Made by a program: the position numbers and the translations under genes. A stretch of 7,437 nt of DNA from Planctomycetota bacterium (lineage in GTDB: Bacteria; Planctomycetota; Phycisphaerae; Sedimentisphaerales; Anaerobacaceae). The stretch lies in contig CP070830.1 in NCBI GenBank assembly GCA_020344865.1, positions 2,525,356 through 2,532,792 on the forward strand, written 5' to 3'. Below are positions 1-5,983 of this stretch, piece by piece; the stretch's first letter is position 1, and every line of letters starts with the position of its first letter. The notes under the pieces were generated by a model, which saw only the letters and a program-made list of their open reading frames with translations, made no database searches and was not told the origin of the DNA.

Positions 1-2
1 CC

Positions 3-1292
3 GCCGCTGTCCTGGCCTATTCGCTTACGATGAACGGCCAAACCGACTGGGCAAAAACATTAATCGAGAATTACCAGACCAATCAAATCGCCGATGTAAC
101 ACTCGCCCGCATTCAACTGGCCCAGGGACAACAAGGTTTGGCTATCGAGACTCTAAAGTCAGCAATCGCCAAAGACCCGGGCTCACTAGAGGCCGAACAA
201 GCCCAAGAGATGCTCGCACAACACGGCAGCGAATATATCTCACCAATTGACCCTGATGTCACACTAACAATGTTAAGAAATACTTTTGGAGCCGCGCCTG
301 TTCCCACATTTGCCGCTGCTGAACAAATCCTCTCAGCCCAGTTGAGCGTCCGCGGCAGCAAGTTCTCTTATGACAGCGGTTTCGGCGCTTCCCTCGTAAT
401 AACAAACAATTCCGCCGAGCCGCTTGTCGTCTCTGACGATGGCTTGTTCAGCGGAAATATCAGAGTCGACGCCGACGTCAGCGGCGACATCAACAAAAAA
501 ATACCAAACCTGATTTCCCTCACAGTCAGGCCGGCCTCGCCCATAGAGCCCGGCCAGAGCATGTTTGTCCCCCTGCAGCTTGACACGGCCGAGCTCAAAA
601 AGATACTGCTCGCCCATCCACAGGCGTCCATCAACATAGAATTCACGGCTTATCTCGACCCTGTAACCACCGACCAGGGCCCAGCCAACAAACTCGGTGA
701 CATAGAACCGCCCAGGGTCCTCATAAAGCGTCCCGCCGTCCAACTCAGCGCCAAATTCCTGCAAAATCGCCTTAATTCACTCTCAAGGGGAAAGCAGGGC
801 CAAAAGGTCCAAACCGCTCAGCTTTTCACCGGCCTTCTGGCCGAACAGCACGCGATGGCAAACACTGAACCCCTTTACAAATTTATGTACGCCGACTGGA
901 TGCCAGCCCTGTTGAAATCCGGATTGCTGCACAACCTCACACAGGATGACTGGGTGGTTAAGGCCCACACCATGGCCGGAATGCTTAACCTGCCCCTGGA
1001 TTACGAGATGATAAATGCTCTGGCGGAGAACCTCAATGACTCCAGCTGGCCGACTCGTCTGATGGCCCTTTATCTGCTCGCCAAAAAACAAGACAATAGC
1101 TTCACCAAGGTTCTCGACTGGACAGCTCAATACGACCCCCATCAACTCGTTCGGGATATGGCTATCGCATTAGGCGGCGCCGCCCCGCAACCTCAAAAAA
1201 CCGAAAATCAGCTCGACCAGAATAGTTCAGCAACAACAACCGCCCCTTTTACTAAGACAACTGCCTCCACGTCTCAAGCAACAACTCTGTAA
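3..1292 (+). CDS. Large TPR/HEAT-like helical-repeat protein of unknown function (5' partial)
   Basis: I do not recognise this protein by name. The frame is open to the left edge of the window, so the ATG at 30 is probably internal and the gene starts upstream; 429 residues are visible. Visible residues 1-65 form amphipathic helices with TPR character (an ALARIQLAQGQ-like helix, then AIETLKSAIAKDP, then LEAEQAQEML). Residues about 115-235 look like a beta-sandwich: alternating hydrophobic strands, a VITNNSAEPLVVSDDG stretch, and 'EPGQSMFVPLQLDT'. Residues about 260-395 return to HEAT-like helices (for example 'WPTRLMALYLLAKK' and 'QLVRDMAIALGG'). The last 35 residues are a Gln/Ser/Thr-rich disordered tail. 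TPR and HEAT repeats usually act as protein-binding scaffolds. Any signal peptide or membrane anchor would be in the missing N-terminus. It ends with TAA 61 bases from the convergent oxidoreductase gene, with no clear terminator hairpin between them. Confidence 0.85.
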   Translation, partial: AAVLAYSLTMNGQTDWAKTLIENYQTNQIADVTLARIQLAQGQQGLAIETLKSAIAKDPGSLEAEQAQEMLAQHGSEYISPIDPDVTLTMLRNTFGAAPVPTFAAAEQILSAQLSVRGSKFSYDSGFGASLVITNNSAEPLVVSDDGLFSGNIRVDADVSGDINKKIPNLISLTVRPASPIEPGQSMFVPLQLDTAELKKILLAHPQASINIEFTAYLDPVTTDQGPANKLGDIEPPRVLIKRPAVQLSAKFLQNRLNSLSRGKQGQKVQTAQLFTGLLAEQHAMANTEPLYKFMYADWMPALLKSGLLHNLTQDDWVVKAHTMAGMLNLPLDYEMINALAENLNDSSWPTRLMALYLLAKKQDNSFTKVLDWTAQYDPHQLVRDMAIALGGAAPQPQKTENQLDQNSSATTTAPFTKTTASTSQATTL

Positions 1293-1353
1293 TTACGCGC
1301 GGAACTCGCTCAAGCCGATTATCAAACCAGTCTCCGCAACTGCCGGTGCCCGT

Positions 1354-3024
1354 TCATTTCCATTTCAGAATCTGCCCGTCCCTTAGCAACTGCTTCCGCA
1401 GTCTTTGATAATCCAAATCCTGCACGCCCACACCCTCTTCCATCGCCAGACATGCCGTCGTGGCCGCCGATTGCCCGAGAACCATAAAAACAGGCTCCAT
1501 ACGGATTGAACCGAACGCGATGTGCGTAGACGATACACAAACTGGAACGAGAAGGTTCATGCACTCACCCACCTTCGGAATGATGGAGCGGTAACTGATT
1601 GGATATGGGCCCGCAACAGCTACCTGAACATCACCTTCGTTGCGTGCGTGGCCGTGTGAATCTACGTATCTCTGCGTATTGTGCGAGTCCATCCCGTACG
1701 CGCCAAGTCCGACCGAATCCGAAGCAACACGCTGATACCGGCAGTTCTGCTCGGTCATCACATAATCACTGACCATCCGCCTCGCCTCACGAACATAAAG
1801 CTGATGCGGCCAGTTGCCGTTGTCGATGAACTCGTCCTGTGCCAGACCCCAGCGACTCACCTGCTCGCGAATGTGCATTGGAATACGAGGGTGGTTCGCA
1901 AGAGTCCACATCAGTCCCTTTTGATAGCTTGCGTGCTCAGTGATAATGCGCTCACGTGTTGCATAGTCGGCATCCGGATAATCGTAATTCATCCCTATGT
2001 TATCCGTTGAGAAGCCGTGTTTGTTGTTGGTGTCGGTCTTGCGATTCGGCATCATATGCGGCAGCCACGGAATATCATCATAACCGGCCTCATAGTACCG
2101 CAGCAGCAGTTCATAACGTTGCTCGTCATAGTCCTTAGGCTTGGCAAACGCGACCCTATTCTCCTCCGCATCCGTCAGGCACATGCGAAAGCAGTATGCC
2201 TGCACACGATGGTCGCCCTCGCCCTCGATTCCCGGCCCGTCACCGTGAACACCGGCTAATAGCCCGCTGGACGGCTCGCCAAGCCTCACGTAAGGGTCCA
2301 CAGGCTTTTCGAACTGATGGTATCGCGCATTTTTCGTTTGCACCCCATTCAGCGTTTCTCCATATTGCGAATTGGATTCGCGACCTACCGTGTACGATAC
2401 ACCTGCCCCGGCCATCAGGTCACCCTCGTAAGTGGCATCGATAAACATCTTTCCCCGAAATATCCGTCCCGACTCGGCCTTTATAGCGACTATCCGCGAA
2501 CCTTCTTTTTGCACACCACCCTTAAGGTCCAGACGCTCTCCGTAAACAACGGTCACCTTTGCCTGCCGAGTCATCTCCTCAAATATCGCCTCTGCAACAT
2601 GAGGCTCAAACATCCACCATGCCTTCTCACGGTCCCAGCTCTCCGCCCCGCTCCGATGCTCTCCCGTCTTTCTGTAATCTCTGCGTTTTTCAAATATCCA
2701 CGAATCACCTTTTAGATAGTGTAGATACACACGATGATAGAACTCCCTCGCTATGCCCCCGATTGCCTTCTTATTTCCGATGTCAGTTGCGCCTAGCCCC
2801 CCGGAAGTCAATCCGCCTAAGTGCTCGCTTGACTCAATTAAAACAACCGATTTACCCATACGTGCCGCCTGCACCGCCGCAGCAACGCCGCCGGACGTCC
2901 CGCCCAGAACCACCACATCAAAGAATTCCTCATCGCTCCTTGTCGCCCCACTGCAACCAAAGACCGAAGTCAAAACAAAAACACACACACATCCCCTTAA
3001 AAACCAACATCTCGCTGAATCCAT
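1354..3024 (-). CDS. FAD-dependent oxidoreductase with lipoprotein signal (FAD_oxidored family)
   Basis: Predicted 556-residue flavoprotein. The ATG at 3022-3024 was chosen because GGAGG (3032-3036) lies 7 bases upstream and because this start gives a signal sequence; the frame extends further up to 3138, but that N-terminus has no ribosome site and looks non-coding. Residues 1-24 form a signal peptide: Arg at 5 and 10, a hydrophobic core, and a lipobox ending V-F-G-Cys24. The FAD-binding Rossmann motif follows: DVVVLGGTSGG (36-46), a glycine-rich variant of GxGxxG, with Glu64 ending the second strand as the likely ribose ligand. HLGGLTSGGLG (68-78), then 'DATYEGDLMAGAGVSYTVGR' and the C-terminal 'GSIRMEPVFMVLGQSAA' region are typical of the family Pfam calls FAD_oxidored, often annotated as 'xanthan lyase' or plain FAD-dependent oxidoreductase. 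The substrate is unknown. Members are numerous in Planctomycetes and Bacteroidetes and often lie near polysaccharide-degradation genes, but no such neighbour is visible here. A lipid-anchored extracytoplasmic location is inferred. Confidence 0.93.
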   Translation of the reverse strand: MDSARCWFLRGCVCVFVLTSVFGCSGATRSDEEFFDVVVLGGTSGGVAAAVQAARMGKSVVLIESSEHLGGLTSGGLGATDIGNKKAIGGIAREFYHRVYLHYLKGDSWIFEKRRDYRKTGEHRSGAESWDREKAWWMFEPHVAEAIFEEMTRQAKVTVVYGERLDLKGGVQKEGSRIVAIKAESGRIFRGKMFIDATYEGDLMAGAGVSYTVGRESNSQYGETLNGVQTKNARYHQFEKPVDPYVRLGEPSSGLLAGVHGDGPGIEGEGDHRVQAYCFRMCLTDAEENRVAFAKPKDYDEQRYELLLRYYEAGYDDIPWLPHMMPNRKTDTNNKHGFSTDNIGMNYDYPDADYATRERIITEHASYQKGLMWTLANHPRIPMHIREQVSRWGLAQDEFIDNGNWPHQLYVREARRMVSDYVMTEQNCRYQRVASDSVGLGAYGMDSHNTQRYVDSHGHARNEGDVQVAVAGPYPISYRSIIPKVGECMNLLVPVCVSSTHIAFGSIRMEPVFMVLGQSAATTACLAMEEGVGVQDLDYQRLRKQLLRDGQILKWK

Positions 3025-3031
3025 ATGCCAG

Positions 3032-3036
3032 CCTCC
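3032..3036 (-). promoter_or_regulatory. Ribosome binding site deciding the oxidoreductase start
   Basis: GGAGG on the minus strand, 7 bases before the ATG at 3022-3024. It favours this start over the longer frame to 3138, which would add 38 Gly/Arg-rich residues in front of the signal peptide. Confidence 0.8.
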
Positions 3037-3085
3037 TTTTACCGTATTTCTTGCAAATCCACCAACTCCACCTTCAACTGCCAGT

Positions 3086-3091
3086 ATAATA
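3086..3091 (-). promoter_or_regulatory. Possible -10 element for the oxidoreductase gene
   Basis: TATTAT on the minus strand, about 62 bases upstream of the oxidoreductase ATG, within the divergent spacer 3025-3222. No good -35 hexamer is found at 16-18 bases, so this is tentative. The overlapping + strand bases 3085-3090 read TATAAT and could serve the ferredoxin side instead, which also lacks a clear -35. Nothing else recognisable lies in the spacer. Confidence 0.25.
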
Positions 3092-3222
3092 CATTTGCCG
3101 AAAACGCAAAAGCGATTCTGCCCCCGCGCGAATTTCAAAAATTTCTGTTGTAATACCGCTACGATTTTGTAAAAATCCTCCTTTTAATGGTACGTTTAAG
3201 TCTTTTGGAAAGGGTTGTATAA

Positions 3223-3396
3223 ATGCCGGCTAAAATAGATGAGCAAAAATGCACAGGCTGCGAATCCTGTGTGCCGGAGTGTCCGAGCGAGGCTATAAAG
3301 ATGGCCGACGAAAAGGCTGTGGTTGACCTTGATGCATGTGTCGACTGCGGCAGTTGCGTCGACGTCTGTCCCTCGGAGGCTATCACTATGGAATAG
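3223..3396 (+). CDS. 2[4Fe-4S] bacterial-type ferredoxin (57 aa)
   Basis: A small acidic electron carrier of 57 residues, about the usual size of a clostridial-type ferredoxin (55-60). It carries two complete cluster motifs: Cys10-x2-Cys13-x2-Cys16-x3-Cys20-Pro and Cys39-x2-Cys42-x2-Cys45-x3-Cys49-Pro. By family precedent the first three cysteines of one motif and the last of the other bind each cubane. The two halves are clear internal repeats, each ending CP-SEAI. The ATG is preceded by GGAAAGGG (3207-3214) at 8 bases. The protein is cytoplasmic and moves low-potential electrons between partner enzymes such as pyruvate:ferredoxin oxidoreductase or hydrogenases (family knowledge); no partner is encoded in the window. 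It suggests anaerobic or facultative metabolism. It transcribes away from the oxidoreductase gene and ends 8 bases before tRNA-Glu. Apart from the ferredoxin family assignment, its specific partner cannot be named. Confidence 0.95.
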   Translation: MPAKIDEQKCTGCESCVPECPSEAIKMADEKAVVDLDACVDCGSCVDVCPSEAITME

Positions 3397-3404
3397 CTTC
3401 GCGT

Positions 3405-3479
3405 GGCCCCATCGTCTAGGCAGGTCTAGGACACCGGGTTTTCAACCCGGCAACAGGGGTTCGAATCCCCTTGGGGCTA
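3405..3479 (+). tRNA. tRNA-Glu (anticodon UUC)
   Basis: A 75-base cloverleaf can be drawn completely. The acceptor stem is 3405-3411 with 3472-3478, closed by a G-U pair at 1-72, with A3479 as discriminator. The D arm is 3414-3417 with 3429-3432, with GG at 3423-3424 in the loop. The anticodon stem CCGGG/CCCGG (3434-3438 and 3446-3450) encloses loop TTTTCAA with anticodon TTC at 3441-3443, reading GAA and GAG. The T arm AGGGG/CCCCT has loop TTCGAAT (3460-3466). CCA is not encoded and must be added after transcription. The gene lies 8 bases after the ferredoxin stop codon, and only 32 bases separate it from the end of the convergent dehydratase gene. Confidence 0.97.
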
Positions 3480-3511
3480 TTGGATAACCGAAAAGAGGTT
3501 TGACAACCGTA

Positions 3512-3988
3512 CTAAACTTTCATACCCGACACAGTTGTCTCAAAAACCATGGTGCCGTCAACAACCCCCTGTATATCAGCGCTGTATTTCCGCGTCGTTA
3601 CCTTTGTAAGATGACCGAGCAGATATAATCTCTGCCCCGGCTCAACAACAGAACGGAACTTCGCCGAATCTATCCCCGTAAAGCCGATAAAGCCCTCCAC
3701 CTCGTAAACTCGCTTTACAAAAAAGCTCAAAAGCTGGGCGGCGGACTCGATCATTATCACCCCTGGCATCAGCGGCCGACCCGGAATATGACCACGCACC
3801 CAGAATTCATCCGCCCCGACATCCTTATAACCCAAAATCAGGAATTTCTCCTTGTTGTACCACAGAATGCCGTCGAGCTGCTGCATCTCAAAACGCTGCG
3901 GGTTCTCTTCACCAATCGACTCCTTGTCGAAGATAGGCTCCGCTGTCAAATCTATTTGTGTTAAATCAAACAGCAATAATGGCGGCAT
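3512..3988 (-). CDS. FabZ-like 3-hydroxyacyl-ACP dehydratase (hotdog fold)
   Basis: Predicted 158-residue cytoplasmic enzyme of the FabA/FabZ family, which removes water from 3-hydroxyacyl-ACP to give trans-2-enoyl-ACP in fatty acid elongation. The key signature is RGHIPGRPLMPGVIMIESAAQ (65-85): His67 and Glu81 match the catalytic His and Glu of FabZ, including their 14-residue spacing and the Pro-Gly-Val between them. The hotdog central helix follows (ESAAQLLSFFVKRV), and the C-terminal strands carry 'SAKFRSVVEPGQRLYL', the usual FabZ strand. The ATG at 3986-3988 was chosen because GGAG lies 7 bases upstream and because MPP-LLLFDL resembles the start of planctomycete homologues as I recall them. 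An upstream in-frame ATG at 4090 has no ribosome site and adds 34 unlikely residues. It could be the housekeeping FabZ or one of the paralogues found in planctomycetes; its separation from other fab genes leaves this open. Confidence 0.9.
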   Translation of the reverse strand: MPPLLLFDLTQIDLTAEPIFDKESIGEENPQRFEMQQLDGILWYNKEKFLILGYKDVGADEFWVRGHIPGRPLMPGVIMIESAAQLLSFFVKRVYEVEGFIGFTGIDSAKFRSVVEPGQRLYLLGHLTKVTTRKYSADIQGVVDGTMVFETTVSGMKV

Positions 3989-4120
3989 TATCAGTCTCCG
4001 CACAGATATGCTCTGCGCAATTGCAACACACCCATCCCGCTCGCCTCGGTAGCCCAATAACGGCGTGAGCCGAGCTGGAATATGCATCATGTTCAGCGTC
4101 TAAAAATACTTATGACGCCC

Positions 4121-4294
4121 TTATTGAGCCGACCTTATCTCAAGAATGCGGTTTCGAACAGCCTGGGCAGCCTGCTTGACTCTCTGCATTTCCTTGCGGA
4201 CGCGAGTCCCTGCTGCTTTGTTTCCACCTTCGGCCTTGTTGATGTCGCTCTCAATTTCGGCTACCAATGCTTTGAGGTCTTCATACTCTTGCAT
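4121..4294 (-). CDS. Histone H1-like Hc1-family protein, short form without basic tail
   Basis: A 57-residue, wholly helical, soluble protein. Residues 19-34 read NKAEGGNKAAGTRVRK, closely matching the KAEKGNKAAAQRVR core of chlamydial Hc1 and the GNKAAGTRARK core of short Bacteroidetes 'histone H1' proteins (recalled family knowledge). Heptad-like hydrophobics on both sides (LKALVAEIESDI and VKQAAQAVRNRILEI) suggest a helical hairpin or coiled-coil dimer. Unlike chlamydial Hc1, it has no Lys/Ala-rich DNA-condensing tail; I count 11 Lys/Arg against 9 Asp/Glu. A nucleoid-associated role is therefore inferred only from the family. The ATG at 4292-4294 was chosen because GGAGG (4303-4307) lies 8 bases upstream; the GTG at 4307-4309 overlaps that site and is unlikely. 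It is followed by the FabZ-like gene after 132 bases and has its own strong promoter. Confidence 0.85.
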   Translation of the reverse strand: MQEYEDLKALVAEIESDINKAEGGNKAAGTRVRKEMQRVKQAAQAVRNRILEIRSAQ

Positions 4295-4302
4295 CAAGTA
4301 AT

Positions 4303-4307
4303 CCTCC
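4303..4307 (-). promoter_or_regulatory. Ribosome binding site of the Hc1-like gene
   Basis: GGAGG on the minus strand, 8 bases before the ATG at 4292-4294. It rules against the GTG at 4307-4309, which lies inside the site itself. Confidence 0.8.
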
Positions 4308-4330
4308 ACTTCTGGGTTAAAATCGATAGA

Positions 4331-4359
4331 AACTTAACGGTCGCCAACACTTTTGTCAA
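4331..4359 (-). promoter_or_regulatory. Sigma70-type promoter of the Hc1-like gene
   Basis: On the minus strand a perfect TTGACA (4354-4359) is followed by a 17-base spacer and TAAGTT (4331-4336), matching the -10 consensus at 4 of 6 positions including the first T, A and last T. Transcription would start near 4324, leaving about 30 bases before the ATG, with GGAGG in place. Upstream (4360-4412) is rich in A and T tracts, as in UP elements. This is the clearest promoter in the window. Confidence 0.7.
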
Positions 4360-4369
4360 AGAAAATCGG

Positions 4370-4407
4370 CTTTTTTGCAAAAAAAATCAATATTTTTTAT
4401 TTTCCCC
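4370..4407. other. A/T-tract block upstream of the Hc1-like promoter
   Basis: Runs of T (4371-4376), A (4379-4386) and T (4392-4397) lie in succession with only a few G/C bases, right above the -35 of the Hc1-like gene. Phased A-tracts bend DNA and can act as UP elements for RNA polymerase. One part can fold as an AT-only hairpin (AAAAAT/ATTTTT), which is a weak candidate terminator for the upstream flavodoxin gene. I see no gene in the whole spacer 4310-4546. Confidence 0.4.
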
Positions 4408-4546
4408 ACTAAGCAAACCCAACAAAAGCATGTGACACAGATGAGCTATCTCCTTATTCTTCAAGAACTTACGCGCCTTGCCCGTTTGGATCGGCAACAC
4501 TTCTGCTACCCTGTGGGTTTTTGGCCGTTTTCCCCCGTTTTGCTTG

Positions 4547-5023
4547 TTAAGAATGCAGTTTTTTAGTCAGTTCCGCGACTCGCTGGCCCCTGCGCAGGCA
4601 TTGCTCTTTAACTCTATCGTCCGGCCTACCAATAGATACCGGCCCGTAATGGTCGCCTGCAGGGTCGCCCTGAACAATCATCCCGCTTATCAGCATCGCC
4701 TCTATTATCCCCATAACAGTGGTTTCATTCCCGCCGCCGATGTTCGCCGCGCTGCTAAAGGCTGCCCCTACTTTGCCGTCCAGCTGACCGTGAAAGCTCA
4801 CCGTTTCATCGAACAGCTCCTTAACCGGCCCTGCCATATGCCCGTAATACGTCGGCGAGCCCACAACTATCGCGTCATAGCCTAATAAATCCTCCGCCTT
4901 CACCTTGTTGACCGGCTTGCACTCTGTCGGCAAATCCGCCTTGTTCATCGCCTCCGCTATTATCTGAGCCATCTCTTTCGTATTACCGCTTCTCGAATAA
5001 TAAATAACTATCCCTTTCGCCAT
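4547..5023 (-). CDS. Flavodoxin-fold protein, WrbA/NAD(P)H:quinone oxidoreductase-like
   Basis: Predicted 158-residue cytoplasmic FMN-binding protein. The first strand AKGIVIYYS leads into the phosphate-binding loop SRSGNT (10-15), the flavodoxin signature that holds the FMN phosphate. 'DAIVVGSPTYYGHMAGPVKE' (50-69) matches the WrbA segment DAIIFGTPTRFGNMSG, and 'GKVGAAFSSAANIGGGNETT' (83-102) matches its KLASVFSSTGTGGGQE region; both loops flank the isoalloxazine ring. WrbA proteins reduce quinones by two electrons, but this one is about 40 residues shorter, mainly lacking the insertion before DAIVVG, so it may instead be a general flavodoxin-family electron carrier. Two ATGs are adjacent; the one at 5021-5023 is preferred because AAAGGA lies 6 bases upstream, against 3 for the ATG at 5024-5026. 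It stands alone, with spacers of 237 and 152 bases on its two sides. No convincing promoter was found in the upstream spacer 5024-5175. Confidence 0.9.
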   Translation of the reverse strand: MAKGIVIYYSRSGNTKEMAQIIAEAMNKADLPTECKPVNKVKAEDLLGYDAIVVGSPTYYGHMAGPVKELFDETVSFHGQLDGKVGAAFSSAANIGGGNETTVMGIIEAMLISGMIVQGDPAGDHYGPVSIGRPDDRVKEQCLRRGQRVAELTKKLHS

Positions 5024-5175
5024 CATTGTTCCTTTCTCTTCCACTTGTGATTTGTGACACTTTCACCCAAAGCTACCAATTATCCTCGCTTACCTTACCA
5101 ACTTCCCTGCCGGAACCATCCCCTATCCATCTTAATTTCCGGTTTTGGCTCTACCTTCCGCTTACACCTCTACCT

Positions 5176-5967
5176 CTAACTCTTTTTCAATGGGACTATT
5201 TCCTCGCCGAAGCCTTTGGGAACCTTAAACTCAAAGACCTTCTTGTCTATGCTTTCATTGACCTTAGGATTTAGAAACTCTATCCGGTAAATATCTTCCT
5301 CGGTGGAGGTGGCGACTATTTTTGCCGGCAAGCCCAGTTTCTTATCAATCCAGAAATCGACGGCCGTATAATCATCTTTGTAAACGGAATCCGGTTTCAC
5401 TTTTAGCTGCAAATGAACAAAGTCCCCAGCTTTGTCCCCCTGTTGCTCGACCAGCTTTATTTCAAACTCCTTCTTTAAGTCCTCCGTTTTGCTAAAGCCG
5501 ATTATCGGAAAATTCCGCCTCGCCAGCTCAAACGCGTCTACCGGCTCATTAACCTCGGCCTGCTGATAACGCTTGACCTGCTCGATTTGGTAGTCTATCT
5601 GAGTAAGCCAAACGCCGTCGAAAATATACTGCTGGATATATTTTTCTTCCTCTTCATCATCCTGCTTAAGCGTCTCAAAGTTTATCCTAAGCTTCGACCT
5701 CTCATCCGACTTTTGATAATACAGAACGCCCTTCCTTAGGCTCTGCGACTCGAACAACGGCTGGCTGATTAAATATTCAATCCGCCCCTCGTAGGATTTC
5801 AGTTTCGCACTCTCTTCCCTCAAGTCCTTTAAAACCGTATCAACTGAATTGGCGTCCTTCTTTTTAGCTCCACAGTCGGTCAGGTTCTTCGTGCACCCCC
5901 CCGCCCAGCACACGTTGACCGTTGCCGCCAGTATTATCAAAAGTTTTGTCAGCGTATCTTTATTCAC
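5176..5967 (-). CDS. LolA-like outer-membrane lipoprotein-sorting protein, probable lipoprotein
   Basis: Predicted 263-residue exported protein. Residues 1-24 are a signal sequence (Lys3 and Lys8, then LLIILAATVNV), and A-G-G-Cys25 is a weak lipobox, so lipid attachment is likely but not certain. The mature part is built like LolA/LolB: a helical N-terminus (SVDTVLKDLREESAKLKSYE), then long strands such as 'RKGVLYYQKSDERSKLRINF', 'QYIFDGVWLTQIDYQIEQV', 'DFWIDKKLGLPAKIVATST' and the closing 'KVFEFKVPKGFGEEIVPL', which is typical of LolA-like proteins. An acidic run (QDDEEEEKY) interrupts the fold near residue 105. LolA carries lipoproteins across the periplasm; whether this paralogue does so is unknown, since real LolA is soluble and this one seems anchored. 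The start is GTG at 5965-5967, with AAAGG about 7 bases upstream. It follows the HAD phosphatase by 16 bases, so the two are probably co-transcribed. Confidence 0.8.
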   Translation of the reverse strand: MNKDTLTKLLIILAATVNVCWAGGCTKNLTDCGAKKKDANSVDTVLKDLREESAKLKSYEGRIEYLISQPLFESQSLRKGVLYYQKSDERSKLRINFETLKQDDEEEEKYIQQYIFDGVWLTQIDYQIEQVKRYQQAEVNEPVDAFELARRNFPIIGFSKTEDLKKEFEIKLVEQQGDKAGDFVHLQLKVKPDSVYKDDYTAVDFWIDKKLGLPAKIVATSTEEDIYRIEFLNPKVNESIDKKVFEFKVPKGFGEEIVPLKKS

Positions 5968-5983
5968 CGCTCGCCTTTACTCG

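Noticed and set aside
2559..3172. Overlapping + strand open frames rich in Pro, Ser and His opposite the oxidoreductase gene
   Set aside because: They lie antisense to a clear FAD enzyme, have low-complexity composition with no domain, and lack ribosome sites; they are shadows of the real gene.
3486..3505. Terminator after tRNA-Glu
   Set aside because: Only a 4-base AACC/GGTT stem with a short T run is visible; not enough to support a terminator.
3989..4090. Upstream extension of the FabZ-like gene to the ATG at 4090
   Set aside because: There is no ribosome site before that ATG and the 34 extra residues do not resemble FabZ, whereas GGAG sits 7 bases before the ATG at 3988.
4096..4120. GCGTC/GACGC hairpin just after the Hc1-like stop codon as a terminator
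   Set aside because: A 5-base stem with a 13-base loop and no following T run on the minus strand is too weak to call.
4457..4467. TTCTT-C-AAGAA palindrome in the spacer downstream of the flavodoxin gene
   Set aside because: Only 5-base arms with a 1-base centre, no T run and no second copy; likely chance.
4375..4566. + strand 63-residue open frame in the spacer between the Hc1-like and flavodoxin genes
   Set aside because: No ribosome site, overlaps the flavodoxin 3' end, and its sequence shows no domain or coding character.
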